Positions 27,574 to 41,876 of a stretch of 64,000 bases of DNA are shown piece by piece (position 1 is the stretch's first letter; each line of letters opens with the position of its first letter). The position numbers were made by a program, and so were the translations under genes. The DNA lies in NCBI GenBank assembly GCA_003216595.1, contig QCIQ01000003.1:1-64000 (forward strand), read 5' to 3'. The DNA is from Prochlorococcus sp. AG-402-M18. GTDB taxonomy: Bacteria; Cyanobacteriota; Cyanobacteriia; PCC-6307; Cyanobiaceae. The notes below the pieces were generated by a model that made no database searches, was not told the origin of the DNA, and saw nothing but the letters and a program-made list of their open reading frames with translations.

Positions 27574-27807
27574 CTAACCAGGTAATAGATCCGGCTGATC
27601 TTGTTCATCACTTAGTTCAATTATTGCTCTTTGTACTGGCTTGACTGTTGATTCTTCTAAGAGTCCATCAAAATCATCAAATCTTCTTTGCTTTGCTCTA
27701 AAAGCAATCCTCACAGTAGTGAGGTAGCGATTAGTGGAATGCCTGACGAGGCTCTCGCCTCTTTTTGCTAAATCCTTGGAATTAACTCCTGAGCCTGATT
27801 TAATCAC
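27574..27807 (-). CDS. rpoZ: DNA-directed RNA polymerase omega subunit
   Basis: Cyanobacterial omega pattern [49 protein letters not shown]. Confidence 0.88.
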   Translation of the reverse strand: MIKSGSGVNSKDLAKRGESLVRHSTNRYLTTVRIAFRAKQRRFDDFDGLLEESTVKPVQRAIIELSDEQDQPDLLPG

Positions 27808-27954
27808 ACTTAAAATTTTATTGTTGTTTTATTCTAGGAGAGAATCCTTCATTTCTATATTTTGCGCCAAATAATAACAGTGATGTTAGTTTTTCTAGAC
27901 TCACTTAATTATTGACTGATTCTTGCTGCACCTATTAAACATTCACTAAGAAAG

Positions 27955-29580
27955 ATGGAAAAAAATAGTATCGATCAATTCGAAAACATCCATCGATCTA
28001 AAATCAATACTAGTAACTTTGGAACCTTAGCTATCGATTTAGGGAGTTCAACAACAGTAGTTGTTTTTCAAAGAGAGAATGGACAACCTCCTGAACTTTT
28101 AGATCTACCTCCAATTACTCGAGCCCCCGGAGAGATACCAAGCTTAATTTGGAAATCATCAGAGAAAGAAGAATGCTATTTAATTGGACAAGAAATTATA
28201 GATTTAAATCTCATTGATGAAAAAGAAAATAACTTAAGTCAAGATTTTAAAAGATGGATAGGATCAAGCGAAATTGCCCCTGTATATGACTCGAAAATAT
28301 CCCCAGAGAAAGCAGGTGAGATTTTAATTCACACTATTTTGGGAAAAGTCTCAGAGCAGGTAACTATCAAAAGACTAGTATTAACTGCTCCAGTAGATAC
28401 ATATCGAGAATATAGAAAATGGTTAGTCAATGTATGTAATTCCCTAGAAGTAAAGGAAATTGCATTAGTTGATGAACCTACTGCTGCTGCAATGGGCGCA
28501 GGACTGGAGCCTGGGTCAAAATTACTTGTTTTAGATTTTGGAGGAAGCACAATTGATATGTCAATTGTTGCTTTAGAGGGAGGAGAAGGGAAAGCTTCTC
28601 CAATTGCTCAACTTGTCAGATTTGATGGAAAAAATTTAGAGGGAAAAAGTAAACAAGTTCTTCGTACAGCGAAAGTTCTAGGGAAATCAGGACTTCGGTT
28701 AGGCGGTAAAGATATAGACAGATGGATATCTCATCATTTATTACCAGAAGAGAAACCAACCAATGCAATCTTGAGAAAAGCTGAGGAGCTCAAATGTGAA
28801 TTAAGCAATATAAAAATAAAAGAAACTTTAGTTATCACTAAACAAGTAAAAAATAATAAGAATGAAGAAAAATTTCTAAAACTATCAAAAAAAGGACTTG
28901 AAGAATTGCTTATAGAAAAAGGACTCTTAGAAAGTATTGAAAAGCTTTTCAAGCAAACAGTTAATATCGCAAAACGAAATTCATTTGAATTAAAAGATCT
29001 TGATAGTGTTGTCTTAGTCGGAGGAGGATCACGAATACCTTTAATTAAAAATTATATAAGTAATATCTGCAACTCCATTCCTTTTTTGACTCCTCCCCCT
29101 ATTGAAGCAATTGCATTGGGAGCATTAAATCTAACACCAGGTGTTCAAGTTAAAGATGTACTTAATAAAGGGGTAAGCTTAAGATGCTGGAATAAAAAAC
29201 ATGAGAAGCACATATGGCATCCTCTTTTTCTAGCAGGTCAAACATGGCCAACAAATAAACCTTTAGAAATAATTTTATCTGCGAGTATTAATGATCAATT
29301 AAGCATAGATTTAATAATTGGAGAGCCTCAGGAAGAGGGATCAAAGGAGATTATTTATATTAATGGACTACCCAGTTTAAAAACAATAGAATCTAAAGAT
29401 ATAGTAAAGAGGATAAATAATACTATAATTTCAATTCCTCTACATCCTCCTGGTAAAATAGATCAAGATTGTATTAAATTAATTTTTAATATTAATGAAA
29501 ATTGTCAACTTGAGATTGAAGGTATCGATTTACGAAATAGCAATGAAATAACTAATAAAAATCTTGGAGAAATTAGATAA
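27955..29580 (+). CDS. Hsp70/DnaK family protein
   Basis: LAIDLGSSTTVVVF; ALVDEPTAAAMGAGLEPGSKLLVLDFGGSTIDMSIV; VVLVGGGSRIPLIKNYI. Confidence 0.9.
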   Translation: MEKNSIDQFENIHRSKINTSNFGTLAIDLGSSTTVVVFQRENGQPPELLDLPPITRAPGEIPSLIWKSSEKEECYLIGQEIIDLNLIDEKENNLSQDFKRWIGSSEIAPVYDSKISPEKAGEILIHTILGKVSEQVTIKRLVLTAPVDTYREYRKWLVNVCNSLEVKEIALVDEPTAAAMGAGLEPGSKLLVLDFGGSTIDMSIVALEGGEGKASPIAQLVRFDGKNLEGKSKQVLRTAKVLGKSGLRLGGKDIDRWISHHLLPEEKPTNAILRKAEELKCELSNIKIKETLVITKQVKNNKNEEKFLKLSKKGLEELLIEKGLLESIEKLFKQTVNIAKRNSFELKDLDSVVLVGGGSRIPLIKNYISNICNSIPFLTPPPIEAIALGALNLTPGVQVKDVLNKGVSLRCWNKKHEKHIWHPLFLAGQTWPTNKPLEIILSASINDQLSIDLIIGEPQEEGSKEIIYINGLPSLKTIESKDIVKRINNTIISIPLHPPGKIDQDCIKLIFNINENCQLEIEGIDLRNSNEITNKNLGEIR

Positions 29581-29607
29581 CTATCTTATATTTGTAAAAT
29601 TAATAGC

Positions 29608-30159
29608 TTATAGTTTTTTACATAAAAAGATTCCTTCTTCTCCATCAACTTCTCTTAATCTTAGATCAATAGCTTCATCTTTACTCGTGGGAACGATACG
29701 GCCACAAAAGTCTGGTTGAATTGGAACCTCTCTGTGGCCCCTATCCACCATCGCAAGAAGCATAACTCTTTTTGCCCGTCCCCATGAATTTAGAGCTTCT
29801 AATGCTGCTTTGATCGTTCTTCCTGTATATATAACATCATCAATTAAAACGACCTCTCTATCATCGACAGAAGAGGGCAAGTCAGTTACTTGCGCTATTC
29901 GAGTACCAACCCTTGCAAGATCATCTCTATGAAATGTTGGATCTAGACAACCATTCTCGATTGACTGGCCGGATAATTCCTCTAAATATTTTGCTAACAA
30001 TTTAGATAAATAAACTCCCCTAGTTGGTATTCCAAGAAGCAATAGTGAACTAATATTTGGAATTTTTTCCAAAATCTGAGAAGCCAATCTTTTTATGGTT
30101 CTATCAAGTTCTTTTTTTGAGAGGATTTCTATCTCTTTTTTTACTGCTTCATTTGGCAT
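29608..30159 (-). CDS. pyrR: bifunctional pyr operon regulator/uracil phosphoribosyltransferase
   Basis: VVLIDDVIYTGRTIKAALEAL PRPP motif; LLLGIPTRGVYLSKLLA. Confidence 0.92.
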   Translation of the reverse strand: MPNEAVKKEIEILSKKELDRTIKRLASQILEKIPNISSLLLLGIPTRGVYLSKLLAKYLEELSGQSIENGCLDPTFHRDDLARVGTRIAQVTDLPSSVDDREVVLIDDVIYTGRTIKAALEALNSWGRAKRVMLLAMVDRGHREVPIQPDFCGRIVPTSKDEAIDLRLREVDGEEGIFLCKKL

Positions 30160-30319
30160 ATTTTAAAGTCCTAAAAATTTTATTTTTTCTTAGGAATAGT
30201 TGAAATACTTTTTTAATCTAATAGGGAAAAGCTAACCAAACATCAAACTATTAGCCTGTTTACCTATTAGGAAGTAATTTAATACAAAAGAAAAACATTA
30301 TTAGGAACAATTTCTTTGA

Positions 30320-31945
30320 ATGTCAAACAGTAACGCCGCTGTTTCAAAAAGCAAAGTTAAAGTAGCGCCAGTGGTATTGGCGATACTTGATGGTTGGGGG
30401 CACTCTGAAGAAACTAATCACAATTCTATTAAACAAGCATCTACCCCTGTAATGGATGCTTTATGGCATGCCTATCCTCATACTCTTATTGAAGCGAGCG
30501 GAGCAGATGTTGGACTACCAGACAATCAAATGGGGAACTCTGAAGTTGGACATCTAACTATCGGAGCAGGGAGGATAATTCAGCAAGAATTAGTTCGAAT
30601 ATCTAATACAGTTAAAGAAAATAAATTAATTAAAAATACTGCTCTTAATGAATTTTCTAAAACTTTAAAAAAGAAAGGAGGAACTCTGCATATCATGGGG
30701 CTTTGCTCCGATGGAGGGGTTCATAGCCATATCAATCATTTGTGCGGATTAATACAATGGGCTGCTGAAAAAAAATTAACAAATGTCTCATTACACCTTT
30801 TCACCGATGGAAGAGACACCTCAGCGAAAAGTGCTTCAAAATATATAAAGGAAATAGAAAGTACAATCAAATCAACAGGAGTAGGAGAGATTTCTTCAAT
30901 TTGCGGAAGATATTGGGCTATGGATCGAGATAATCGATGGGAAAGGACTTTAAAAGCTTATGAATTGCTTACTGATCCAGACTTTAAGATTAGCGATCTT
31001 TCAGCAGAAGAAAGTTTAAATAAAAGCTATGAAGACGGTATAACTGATGAATTTATTGAACCCGTTAGGCTTTCCTCCTCCTTCTTAAAGGATGATGATG
31101 GAGTAGTTTTTTTTAATTTTCGCCCCGATAGAGCCAGGCAACTAGTTAAGGCTCTTAAATTGAAAGATTTCGATGGCTTTGAGAGAAAAAATAAAAGAGA
31201 TATTGACTTACTTACTTTTACACAATATGAATCAGGGCTTCCTGTCTCGGTTGCTTTTCCACCTGAACCACTAAATGATTTATTAGGTCAAGTAGTCTCT
31301 AATCATGGACTAAACCAATATCGGACAGCTGAAACAGAAAAATATCCACACGTCACATATTTTTTAAATGGAGGTATTGAAAAGCCATTAAAAGGAGAAG
31401 TAAGACATCTTGTTCCTTCTCCAAGAGTTGCAACTTATGATCTACAGCCTGAAATGTCGGCAGATGAGCTAACTGATAGTTGCATCAAAGCAATTGAAAC
31501 TGGAATTTACTCATTAGTAGTAATTAATTTTGCAAATCCAGATATGGTTGGACATTCAGGAATAATGAAAGCAGCTATTAAAGCTAATGAAAAAGTTGAT
31601 AGCTGTGTTGGGAAATTATTAAATTCAATAGGTAAGCTAGGGGGATCGCTTCTAATAACAGCTGATCATGGTAATTCAGAAATGATGTTAGGACCAGATG
31701 GCCAACCATGGACCGCGCATACAACAAATCCTGTGCCAGTTATACTTGTAGAAGGGGAAAAACGTAAATTAAAGGGATATGGTAATGACATAAGACTAAG
31801 AGAGTGCGGAGGTGGATTATCTGATTTAGCTCCAACTCTTCTACACCTATTAAATTTACCAAAACCAAAAGCAATGACTGGGTCATCACTTATTGAACCA
31901 ATCAACCTTCCTAAAAAGAGCAATCTTATTCCTCAACCAGCATAA
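30320..31945 (+). CDS. gpmI: 2,3-bisphosphoglycerate-independent phosphoglycerate mutase
   Basis: [43 protein letters not shown]. Confidence 0.96.
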   Translation: MSNSNAAVSKSKVKVAPVVLAILDGWGHSEETNHNSIKQASTPVMDALWHAYPHTLIEASGADVGLPDNQMGNSEVGHLTIGAGRIIQQELVRISNTVKENKLIKNTALNEFSKTLKKKGGTLHIMGLCSDGGVHSHINHLCGLIQWAAEKKLTNVSLHLFTDGRDTSAKSASKYIKEIESTIKSTGVGEISSICGRYWAMDRDNRWERTLKAYELLTDPDFKISDLSAEESLNKSYEDGITDEFIEPVRLSSSFLKDDDGVVFFNFRPDRARQLVKALKLKDFDGFERKNKRDIDLLTFTQYESGLPVSVAFPPEPLNDLLGQVVSNHGLNQYRTAETEKYPHVTYFLNGGIEKPLKGEVRHLVPSPRVATYDLQPEMSADELTDSCIKAIETGIYSLVVINFANPDMVGHSGIMKAAIKANEKVDSCVGKLLNSIGKLGGSLLITADHGNSEMMLGPDGQPWTAHTTNPVPVILVEGEKRKLKGYGNDIRLRECGGGLSDLAPTLLHLLNLPKPKAMTGSSLIEPINLPKKSNLIPQPA

Positions 31946-31952
31946 TAAAAAA

Positions 31953-32183
31953 ATGATCATTCCACTTTTATCCTGGGCTTGGGCAATTTCAGGGGCTTTT
32001 CTAATACTATTAGTTCTTCTTCACAGCCCAAAAGGAGATGGAATGGGTGGCCTAGCATCTAGCGGAAGCTCTATGTTCACAAGTGCAAGTAGCGCAGAAT
32101 CCACCTTAAATAGAGCAACCTGGGCATGTCTTCTTTTGTTTTTAACCCTTGCTATTATTCTTAGTGCAGGCTGGTTAAAATAA
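31953..32183 (+). CDS. secG: preprotein translocase subunit SecG
   Basis: MIIPLLSWAWAISGAFLILLVLLHSPKGDGMGG...SSAESTLNRATWACLLLFLTLAIILS. Confidence 0.9.
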   Translation: MIIPLLSWAWAISGAFLILLVLLHSPKGDGMGGLASSGSSMFTSASSAESTLNRATWACLLLFLTLAIILSAGWLK

Positions 32184-32212
32184 TTTCCTAAGATCTTCTT
32201 AAGTTTTTTTAT

Positions 32213-32341
32213 TTAATTCAGAAAAAAAAGGAATGCTTGACGAACGATAAGTTGCAACGACCAACTTCCACCAACTCTAAATCTTTGACATCTATCTAAA
32301 GCGTAATCCTCTATGTGATCCAAATAATTATCTACTCTCAT
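32213..32341 (-). CDS. possible small hypothetical protein
   Basis: Hand translation: MRVDNYLDHIEDYALDRCQRFRVGGSWSLQLIVRQAFLFFLN*. Protein-like codons also extend upstream (NLEQVER). Confidence 0.5.
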   Translation of the reverse strand: MRVDNYLDHIEDYALDRCQRFRVGGSWSLQLIVRQAFLFFLN

Positions 32342-32591
32342 CCTCTCAACTTGTTCTAAATTGAATGACTTAATCCATTTTTCAATTTTTTTATAGTTTT
32401 ATACTTTTCTAAAGGCACTATGAAGAACATAATAGAACAATTTATGGGAATAATATCCGATATTGAACCTGTGCAGATTTGATTAGAAAAGAAAACAACA
32501 GAACAACACTTCAATAAAATTATTTCTTTATGCCCAGAGAAGAGGGACTCAAACTCAAGGTCGCTGAAGATTTATATAAATGGACAAAAAA

Positions 32592-32616
32592 AGGGACTGG
32601 GGGTAAACCCAATCCC
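32592..32616 (-). terminator. terminator downstream of groL
   Basis: On minus strand AGGGATTGGGTTTACCCCCAGTCCCTTTTTTT: imperfect GC stem followed by T-run. Confidence 0.8.
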
Positions 32617-32653
32617 TAGTTGAAGTAAAGGTTAAACTTAATCTTCTAACTAA

Positions 32654-34300
<1,647 letters not shown>

Positions 34301-34347
34301 TTAATTTCAAAAAGTTTTTGGTTTGGACATCAGCTAAAAGCTGAGTT

Positions 34348-34659
34348 TTAATTGACGACAGCAAGAATATCTTTCTCAGAGAGAAGTACGTACTCATCGC
34401 TGCCAAGTTTGATATCAGTACCTGCGTACTTGCTGTAGAGAACCTTGTCTCCAACACTTACTTCAGGAGATTGACGAGAACCATCTTCGTTACGTTTTCC
34501 AGGACCTACCTGAGCAACTTCACCGACTTGTGGTTTTTCTTTAGCAGTGTCGGGAAGCAATATGCCTCCCGCCGTCTTCTCTTCTGATTCAGAAACTTTT
34601 ACAAATACACGATCTCCGAGTGGCTTGACAGTGGAGACGCTGAGGGATACAGCTGCCAT
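34348..34659 (-). CDS. groES: co-chaperonin GroES
   Basis: [38 protein letters not shown]. Confidence 0.98.
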
Positions 34660-34822
34660 AAATTAGTGCAGTAGCAAAAAAAACAAAAGCGCTTAGCGCA
34701 GACTCGATAAAGAGTATTACTCATTACCAACGGTATTAATTTATGCATCTAAGTAGTCTCAAGACCACATATATTCTGTGCGGTTGACCGAACACTGAAA
34801 AAAAATGCCTGTGGAGTGGTAG

Positions 34823-36349
<1,527 letters not shown>

Positions 36350-36407
36350 AAATCATTTTTCCTACTCAACTACCTTCAGTCAACTTTTTTTCTAAAAATC
36401 TCAAGAA

Positions 36408-36815
36408 ATGACTTTAACTCTACGAGTACTTGCTCCTGATCAGAGCGTATTTGACGATACTGCTGATGAAATAATACTCCCAAGTACTACTGGGCTTTTG
36501 GGAGTATTACCTGGTCACATTTCAATGGTTACAGCTATTGATTTTGGCGTACTAAGGGTTTTAAAAAACGGCAATTGGGATTCAATAGCCCTAACTGGAG
36601 GCTTCGCAGAAGTTGAATCTAATGAGGTTACAGTTTTAGTCAATAAAGCTGAGATGGGAAAAAATATTGATTCGGCTAAAGCTGAAGCTGAACTAGAACA
36701 AGCGAAAAATCAACTAACTCAAACTCAGACGAAAGAAAATTCTCCTGAAAAAATTAAAGCTCAAGAAGCACTGAACAAAGCAAAAGCTTGGTTTCAAGCA
36801 TCAAAATCAAACTAA
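36408..36815 (+). CDS. atpC: F0F1 ATP synthase subunit epsilon
   Basis: MTLTLRVLAPDQSVFDDTADEIILPSTTGLLGVLPGH. Confidence 0.97.
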   Translation: MTLTLRVLAPDQSVFDDTADEIILPSTTGLLGVLPGHISMVTAIDFGVLRVLKNGNWDSIALTGGFAEVESNEVTVLVNKAEMGKNIDSAKAEAELEQAKNQLTQTQTKENSPEKIKAQEALNKAKAWFQASKSN

Positions 36816-36833
36816 AAATTTAAAACCATTTTT

Positions 36834-36863
36834 TTCCTTAAACAAAATTTATTTAAGGAATTT

Positions 36864-36865
<2 letters not shown>
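36834..36865 (+). terminator. Rho-independent terminator after atpC
   Basis: TTCCTTAAA-N9-TTTAAGGAA-TTTTT. Confidence 0.7.
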
Positions 36866-37382
<517 letters not shown>

Positions 37383-37564
37383 CTACAAAGTTCTAACTTA
37401 ACAGGAACTAGGACCGATTTGAATTACTAGAGTACTAAATTCAAAAGGTTTTCTATTATTTGATAGTGATGGGGTCATAAAAGGAGAAAAATAATTGTGG
37501 AGATACATTCAACATGGAAATTTAGTTAAAAAGATTTTCATTAACAATCACTAAATAAATTCAA

Positions 37565-38917
37565 CTAATTCTCCAAATCAATCAAATTCTTAGCCGCATT
37601 ACTACTCAATACTTCTACTGAATCTTTTGTAACTAAAACATCATCCTCAATACGGATCCCAATCCCCTTCCACCTTTCCTCTATCTCAGGCTGACCCTTT
37701 GGTACTGCAAGCCGGTCACTGATGTAGATACCAGGTTCAACTGTTAAAACCATTCCAGGTTCAAGCTCCAGATGATAATCACCCAGTCTATAGGCCCCTA
37801 CATCATGAACATCTAGACCTAACCAATGCCCGGTTCGATGCATGTATAAGTGAGAGAAAGCTTCTTGTTCAATTATCGAATCCACTTCACCAACTAACAA
37901 GCCAATATCAACTAAACCCTCAACAAGATGTTTCAAGGCAGTCATATGTACATTCTCCGCGTTATCACCAGGGCGAACACATCGAATTCCTGCTTCTTGA
38001 GCCTTGAGAGTAATTTCATATAAAGCTTTTTGTTCCCCAGAAAATCTGCCATTCGCAGGAAAAGTTCTTGTTATGTCGCCATTGTAATAATCATTCAAAG
38101 AGCAACCTGCATCTATCAAAACAAGATCCCCATCTCTTATGGGTGAATTATTTGCCGTGTAATGAAGGACACATGCATTATCTCCTGAAGCAACTATTGA
38201 GCTATAAGCGGGTCCTCTTGTCCCCTTTTCTAGAAAATATTTTTCTATCTGAGCTTGTAAATCTCTCTCATTCATTCCCGGGCGAGCAAATTCTCTAACT
38301 ATTTCATGTCCCTCTGCAGAGATTTTTGATGCAATACGCATCCTTTCTATTTCAAAATCATCCTTACGAAGTCTCAGATCATGAAGTATTGGACAAGGTG
38401 CAATCATTGACAACGGAGAGAAGCCACTCCTAGGAAGTTTTTGTAAATGCTCAGACCAAGTTTTCAAAACCAAAGGCTCCAAATGTGGATGTTTCCCAAC
38501 TCGAAAAGCAATCCCTTCAGCTCCTTTCAAATAATGAGGTAAAAGTTTTGGTAATTCATTCAAAGGATGAGAAATATCAACATCGAAATTATCTAAAACT
38601 CCTTTTGTTCCCCATCTAAACCCTGTCCAAACTTCTGCTGCAGACTCTTTAGGCAAAACGAACAATACATATTGCTCTCCCTTGGGTTTATGAGGTAAAA
38701 ACAATGCCACTGCATTTGGCTCATCAAAACCAGTTAAGTACCAAAAATCACTATTCTGCCTAAACGGATATTCACAGTCTGCATGATGAGTGACAAGTTC
38801 TGCAGCGGGAATAATGGCTGCAGATCCACCTAAATGTGACAAAAATATGTCTCTACGGCGACGAAAAACAATTGAATCAGCCACAAAATTAACCCTATTT
38901 ACTCTTAAGGATGGCAA
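37565..38917 (-). CDS. pepP: M24 family Xaa-Pro aminopeptidase
   Basis: Aminopeptidase P features: DGDLVLIDAGCSLNDYYNGDITRTFP; HRTGHWLGLDVHDVG; GMVLTVEPGIY. Confidence 0.93.
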   Translation of the reverse strand: MPSLRVNRVNFVADSIVFRRRRDIFLSHLGGSAAIIPAAELVTHHADCEYPFRQNSDFWYLTGFDEPNAVALFLPHKPKGEQYVLFVLPKESAAEVWTGFRWGTKGVLDNFDVDISHPLNELPKLLPHYLKGAEGIAFRVGKHPHLEPLVLKTWSEHLQKLPRSGFSPLSMIAPCPILHDLRLRKDDFEIERMRIASKISAEGHEIVREFARPGMNERDLQAQIEKYFLEKGTRGPAYSSIVASGDNACVLHYTANNSPIRDGDLVLIDAGCSLNDYYNGDITRTFPANGRFSGEQKALYEITLKAQEAGIRCVRPGDNAENVHMTALKHLVEGLVDIGLLVGEVDSIIEQEAFSHLYMHRTGHWLGLDVHDVGAYRLGDYHLELEPGMVLTVEPGIYISDRLAVPKGQPEIEERWKGIGIRIEDDVLVTKDSVEVLSSNAAKNLIDLEN

Positions 38918-38980
38918 GAGAACTAACTTAATGGAAAAATAAAAGCAAAAGATCCTTACTCTTTAAAAATTCTATAGAGG

Positions 38981-39973
38981 ATGAGCCAAGACATTCTGCT
39001 TTTAACTGCTCTTGTTGCAGTTATTTTAATGGGTTCTGCAATGTGCTCAGGGATAGAAGCAGCATTATTGGCTGTAAATCCATTACGCGTGCATGAGCTT
39101 GCCAGAAGAAAACCAAAAGTACTGGGAGCTCGAAGATTAGAAAAATTACGTCACCGAATTGGAAGAACTTTAACTGTGGTCACCATTGCCAATAACAGTT
39201 TCAATATTTTTGGCAGTTTGGTGGTTGGAAGCTACGCAAGTTTTATATTTCAAAATAGAATCGGAAATGTAAAACCAATATTTTTTATTGGCCTAACCAT
39301 TCTTGTTTTACTTCTAGGAGAAATTGTACCTAAAGCTCTCGGAACAAGGCTTGCATTGCAAATCAGTTTAACGAGTGCTCCTGTTCTTGATTTCTTAAGT
39401 ATAGTAATGCGTCCATTGCTAATAGTTCTTGAGCGTCTACTACCAATTATCACTACCAACAGCGAGCTAACAACAGACGAAGAGGAAATAAGGCAGATGG
39501 CTAGGCTTGGGTCTCAAATAGGTCAAATAGAAGCAGATGAGGCTGCAATGATCTCTAAAGTTTTCCAGTTAAATGATCTTACTGCTAAAGATCTAATGAC
39601 TCCACGTGTTGCTGCTCCAACACTTCCAGGAAGAGTTTCTTTGCAATCTGTGAAATCAAACTTGTTAGAGAATAATGCAACATGGTGGGTAGTATTAGGA
39701 GAGGAAGTAGACAAGGTTGTTGGAGTTGCTAACCGTGAAAAGCTATTAGTCTCTTTACTTCAAGGAGACTCTCATTTAACTCCTTACGACCTAAGCGAGA
39801 ATGTAGAGTTTGTTCCTGAAATGATTCGAGTAGATAGACTACTTCTTGGTTTTAATGAAGACAAAAACGGAGTCAGAGTTGTGGTAGATGAATTTGGTGG
39901 ATTTGTTGGTTTAATAGGAGCAGAAGCTGTCTTAGCAGTTTTAGCTGGTTGGTGGAGGAAATCAAATAAATGA
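38981..39973 (+). CDS. CNNM/DUF21-CBS family membrane protein
   Basis: DUF21 (SGIEAALLAVNPLRVHELARR...LLLGEIVPKALGTR) plus CBS region. Confidence 0.88.
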   Translation: MSQDILLLTALVAVILMGSAMCSGIEAALLAVNPLRVHELARRKPKVLGARRLEKLRHRIGRTLTVVTIANNSFNIFGSLVVGSYASFIFQNRIGNVKPIFFIGLTILVLLLGEIVPKALGTRLALQISLTSAPVLDFLSIVMRPLLIVLERLLPIITTNSELTTDEEEIRQMARLGSQIGQIEADEAAMISKVFQLNDLTAKDLMTPRVAAPTLPGRVSLQSVKSNLLENNATWWVVLGEEVDKVVGVANREKLLVSLLQGDSHLTPYDLSENVEFVPEMIRVDRLLLGFNEDKNGVRVVVDEFGGFVGLIGAEAVLAVLAGWWRKSNK

Positions 39974-41292
39974 TTAACAAAAGAGATATAGCTAGAAAAT
40001 GCAAGTTTTTACTTGGTCAATGGAAAGAAAACTTAAATCTTACTAATTACGAAAGAACAAAATTTGAAGACATTTTAAATCAAATTGATTTTCAAATAGA
40101 AAAATTAGATAAAAAAGAACTACAGATATCAGTGTTTGGACGAGTAGGAGTTGGTAAATCAAGCTTATTAAATGCATTAATTGAAAAGCAAGTATTTCCA
40201 ACGGATATAATTAACGGTAATACAAAAGCTAATAAGTCTTATAAATGGTGTAATGGATTTAAAAGATTAAATAAGGTTGAACTAATAGACTCTCCTGGTA
40301 TAGATGAAATAAATAATACCAATAAAGAAGAAATAAATTTTAATTATGTTTTAGATACAGATCTAATTCTTTTTGTAATTGATAGTGACATAACACGAAT
40401 CGACTTGAAATCAATTGAAGAACTCTTGAGGAACAATAAACCTGTACTACTAGTTTTAAATCGGTGTGATCAATGGGATAAAAAAGAGATAAAATTAATA
40501 CTCACAAGTATTCACAAAAAGTTGTCATTTTGCAAACAAAAGATTAAAATTTCTTTAGTATCATCATCTCCTAGGGAAGCAAAAATAAAGCCAGACGGAA
40601 CTGTTAGAAGTGAACAAAAAATGCCTAAAGTTGATATTCTAAAGAACGAACTTAAAGATATTATTGATCAAAGTGGTGAATCACTTCTTTGTATAAATAG
40701 TCTAAGAATTGCGGACCAATTCTATAAATTACTTAAGGAGAATAGACTAATTAGAAAGAAAGAGAAAGCACAAGGTTTAATCGGCAAATATGCAACATTA
40801 AAAGCCTCAGGAGTAGCAATAAACCCCTTTTTAATGATTGACCTTTTTACCGGTCTAGCTTTTGATAGTGCTCTGATAATACAACTAAGTAAATTATATG
40901 GTTTAGAAGTAGGAGGTCCCTCTGCTAGACAATTAGTAAAAAGGCTTAGTTTTCAAAATTCATTACTAGGGGGTGCACAAATAGGCATACAAATTACTTT
41001 AAATATTTTCAAGCAAATACTGATCCTCGCTGCACCTCTGACTGGAGGATTAAGCCTTGCGCCTACTGCACCAATAGCCATTATTCAAGCAGCTCTTGCT
41101 ATTCATACGACAAAGCTTATAGGTCGTTTCGCAGCTTATAAATTTCTAATGGGGGCAAATAAGAATGATGGCAGACCAAGATTAATGTTGAACTATCTTC
41201 TCAAAGAAAATTCAGATTTAAGAATAATGCTTGGTGACTTTAAATTTCTTACATCAAGTACGGATAAAAATAAAAATTATTTATTGCCATGA
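39970..41292 (+). CDS. GTPase with DUF697-like membrane domain
   Basis: G1 GRVGVGKSSLLNAL, G3 DSPGID, G4 NRCD; hydrophobic C-terminal region. Confidence 0.85.
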   Translation: MINKRDIARKCKFLLGQWKENLNLTNYERTKFEDILNQIDFQIEKLDKKELQISVFGRVGVGKSSLLNALIEKQVFPTDIINGNTKANKSYKWCNGFKRLNKVELIDSPGIDEINNTNKEEINFNYVLDTDLILFVIDSDITRIDLKSIEELLRNNKPVLLVLNRCDQWDKKEIKLILTSIHKKLSFCKQKIKISLVSSSPREAKIKPDGTVRSEQKMPKVDILKNELKDIIDQSGESLLCINSLRIADQFYKLLKENRLIRKKEKAQGLIGKYATLKASGVAINPFLMIDLFTGLAFDSALIIQLSKLYGLEVGGPSARQLVKRLSFQNSLLGGAQIGIQITLNIFKQILILAAPLTGGLSLAPTAPIAIIQAALAIHTTKLIGRFAAYKFLMGANKNDGRPRLMLNYLLKENSDLRIMLGDFKFLTSSTDKNKNYLLP

Positions 41293-41876
41293 AAGCCAAA
41301 ATAAATTCAATAGCCTTATTTGGGACAAGCGCTGATCCACCAACTCTGGGTCACGAGGCATTGTTGAATGAATTAACAAAAATCTTTCCAAAAGTTATCA
41401 CTTGGGCAAGTGATAATCCTGATAAGAAGCATCAAATTCCACTTCTAAAAAGGACTCAGCTTTTAAGCATTCTGGTAAAAAAAATCTCACATCCTAAATT
41501 AGAGCTAGTTCAAGAATTGAGTAGCCCTAGGACAATTCATACTTTAAAAAAAGCTTTCCAATTCTGGCCTAAAGCGAGTTTTAGTTTTGTAATTGGTAGT
41601 GATTTAGCTGTTCAAGTTCCAATGTGGCTTAATGCTAAGTCTATTCTCAATAAAGCCACAATAGCTATTGCGAGGAGAGATGGATGGCCGATTAACGACA
41701 AACAATTAGAAGAGATTAAAAAACTTGGTGGTGAAATTGATCTATTACCTTTTAATATTCCTGAATCGTCAAGTTCAAAATTCAGAGAGAAACCTCAAGA
41801 AGTACTTGTTCCTCAAGAACTTGTCCCATTGCTACTTGAAGAGAATCTATACGGTCTGGCAGATAACAGAAAATGA
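41289..41876 (+). CDS. nadD: nicotinate-nucleotide adenylyltransferase
   Basis: ALFGTSADPPTLGHEALL nucleotidyltransferase motif; SSSKFREK. Confidence 0.88.
   Translation: MKAKINSIALFGTSADPPTLGHEALLNELTKIFPKVITWASDNPDKKHQIPLLKRTQLLSILVKKISHPKLELVQELSSPRTIHTLKKAFQFWPKASFSFVIGSDLAVQVPMWLNAKSILNKATIAIARRDGWPINDKQLEEIKKLGGEIDLLPFNIPESSSSKFREKPQEVLVPQELVPLLLEENLYGLADNRK

Noticed and set aside
32531-32620. Small plus ORF MPREEGLKLKVAEDLYKWTKKGTGGKPNP*
   Set aside because: Its 3' end is the groL terminator hairpin on the minus strand; too short and no independent support.
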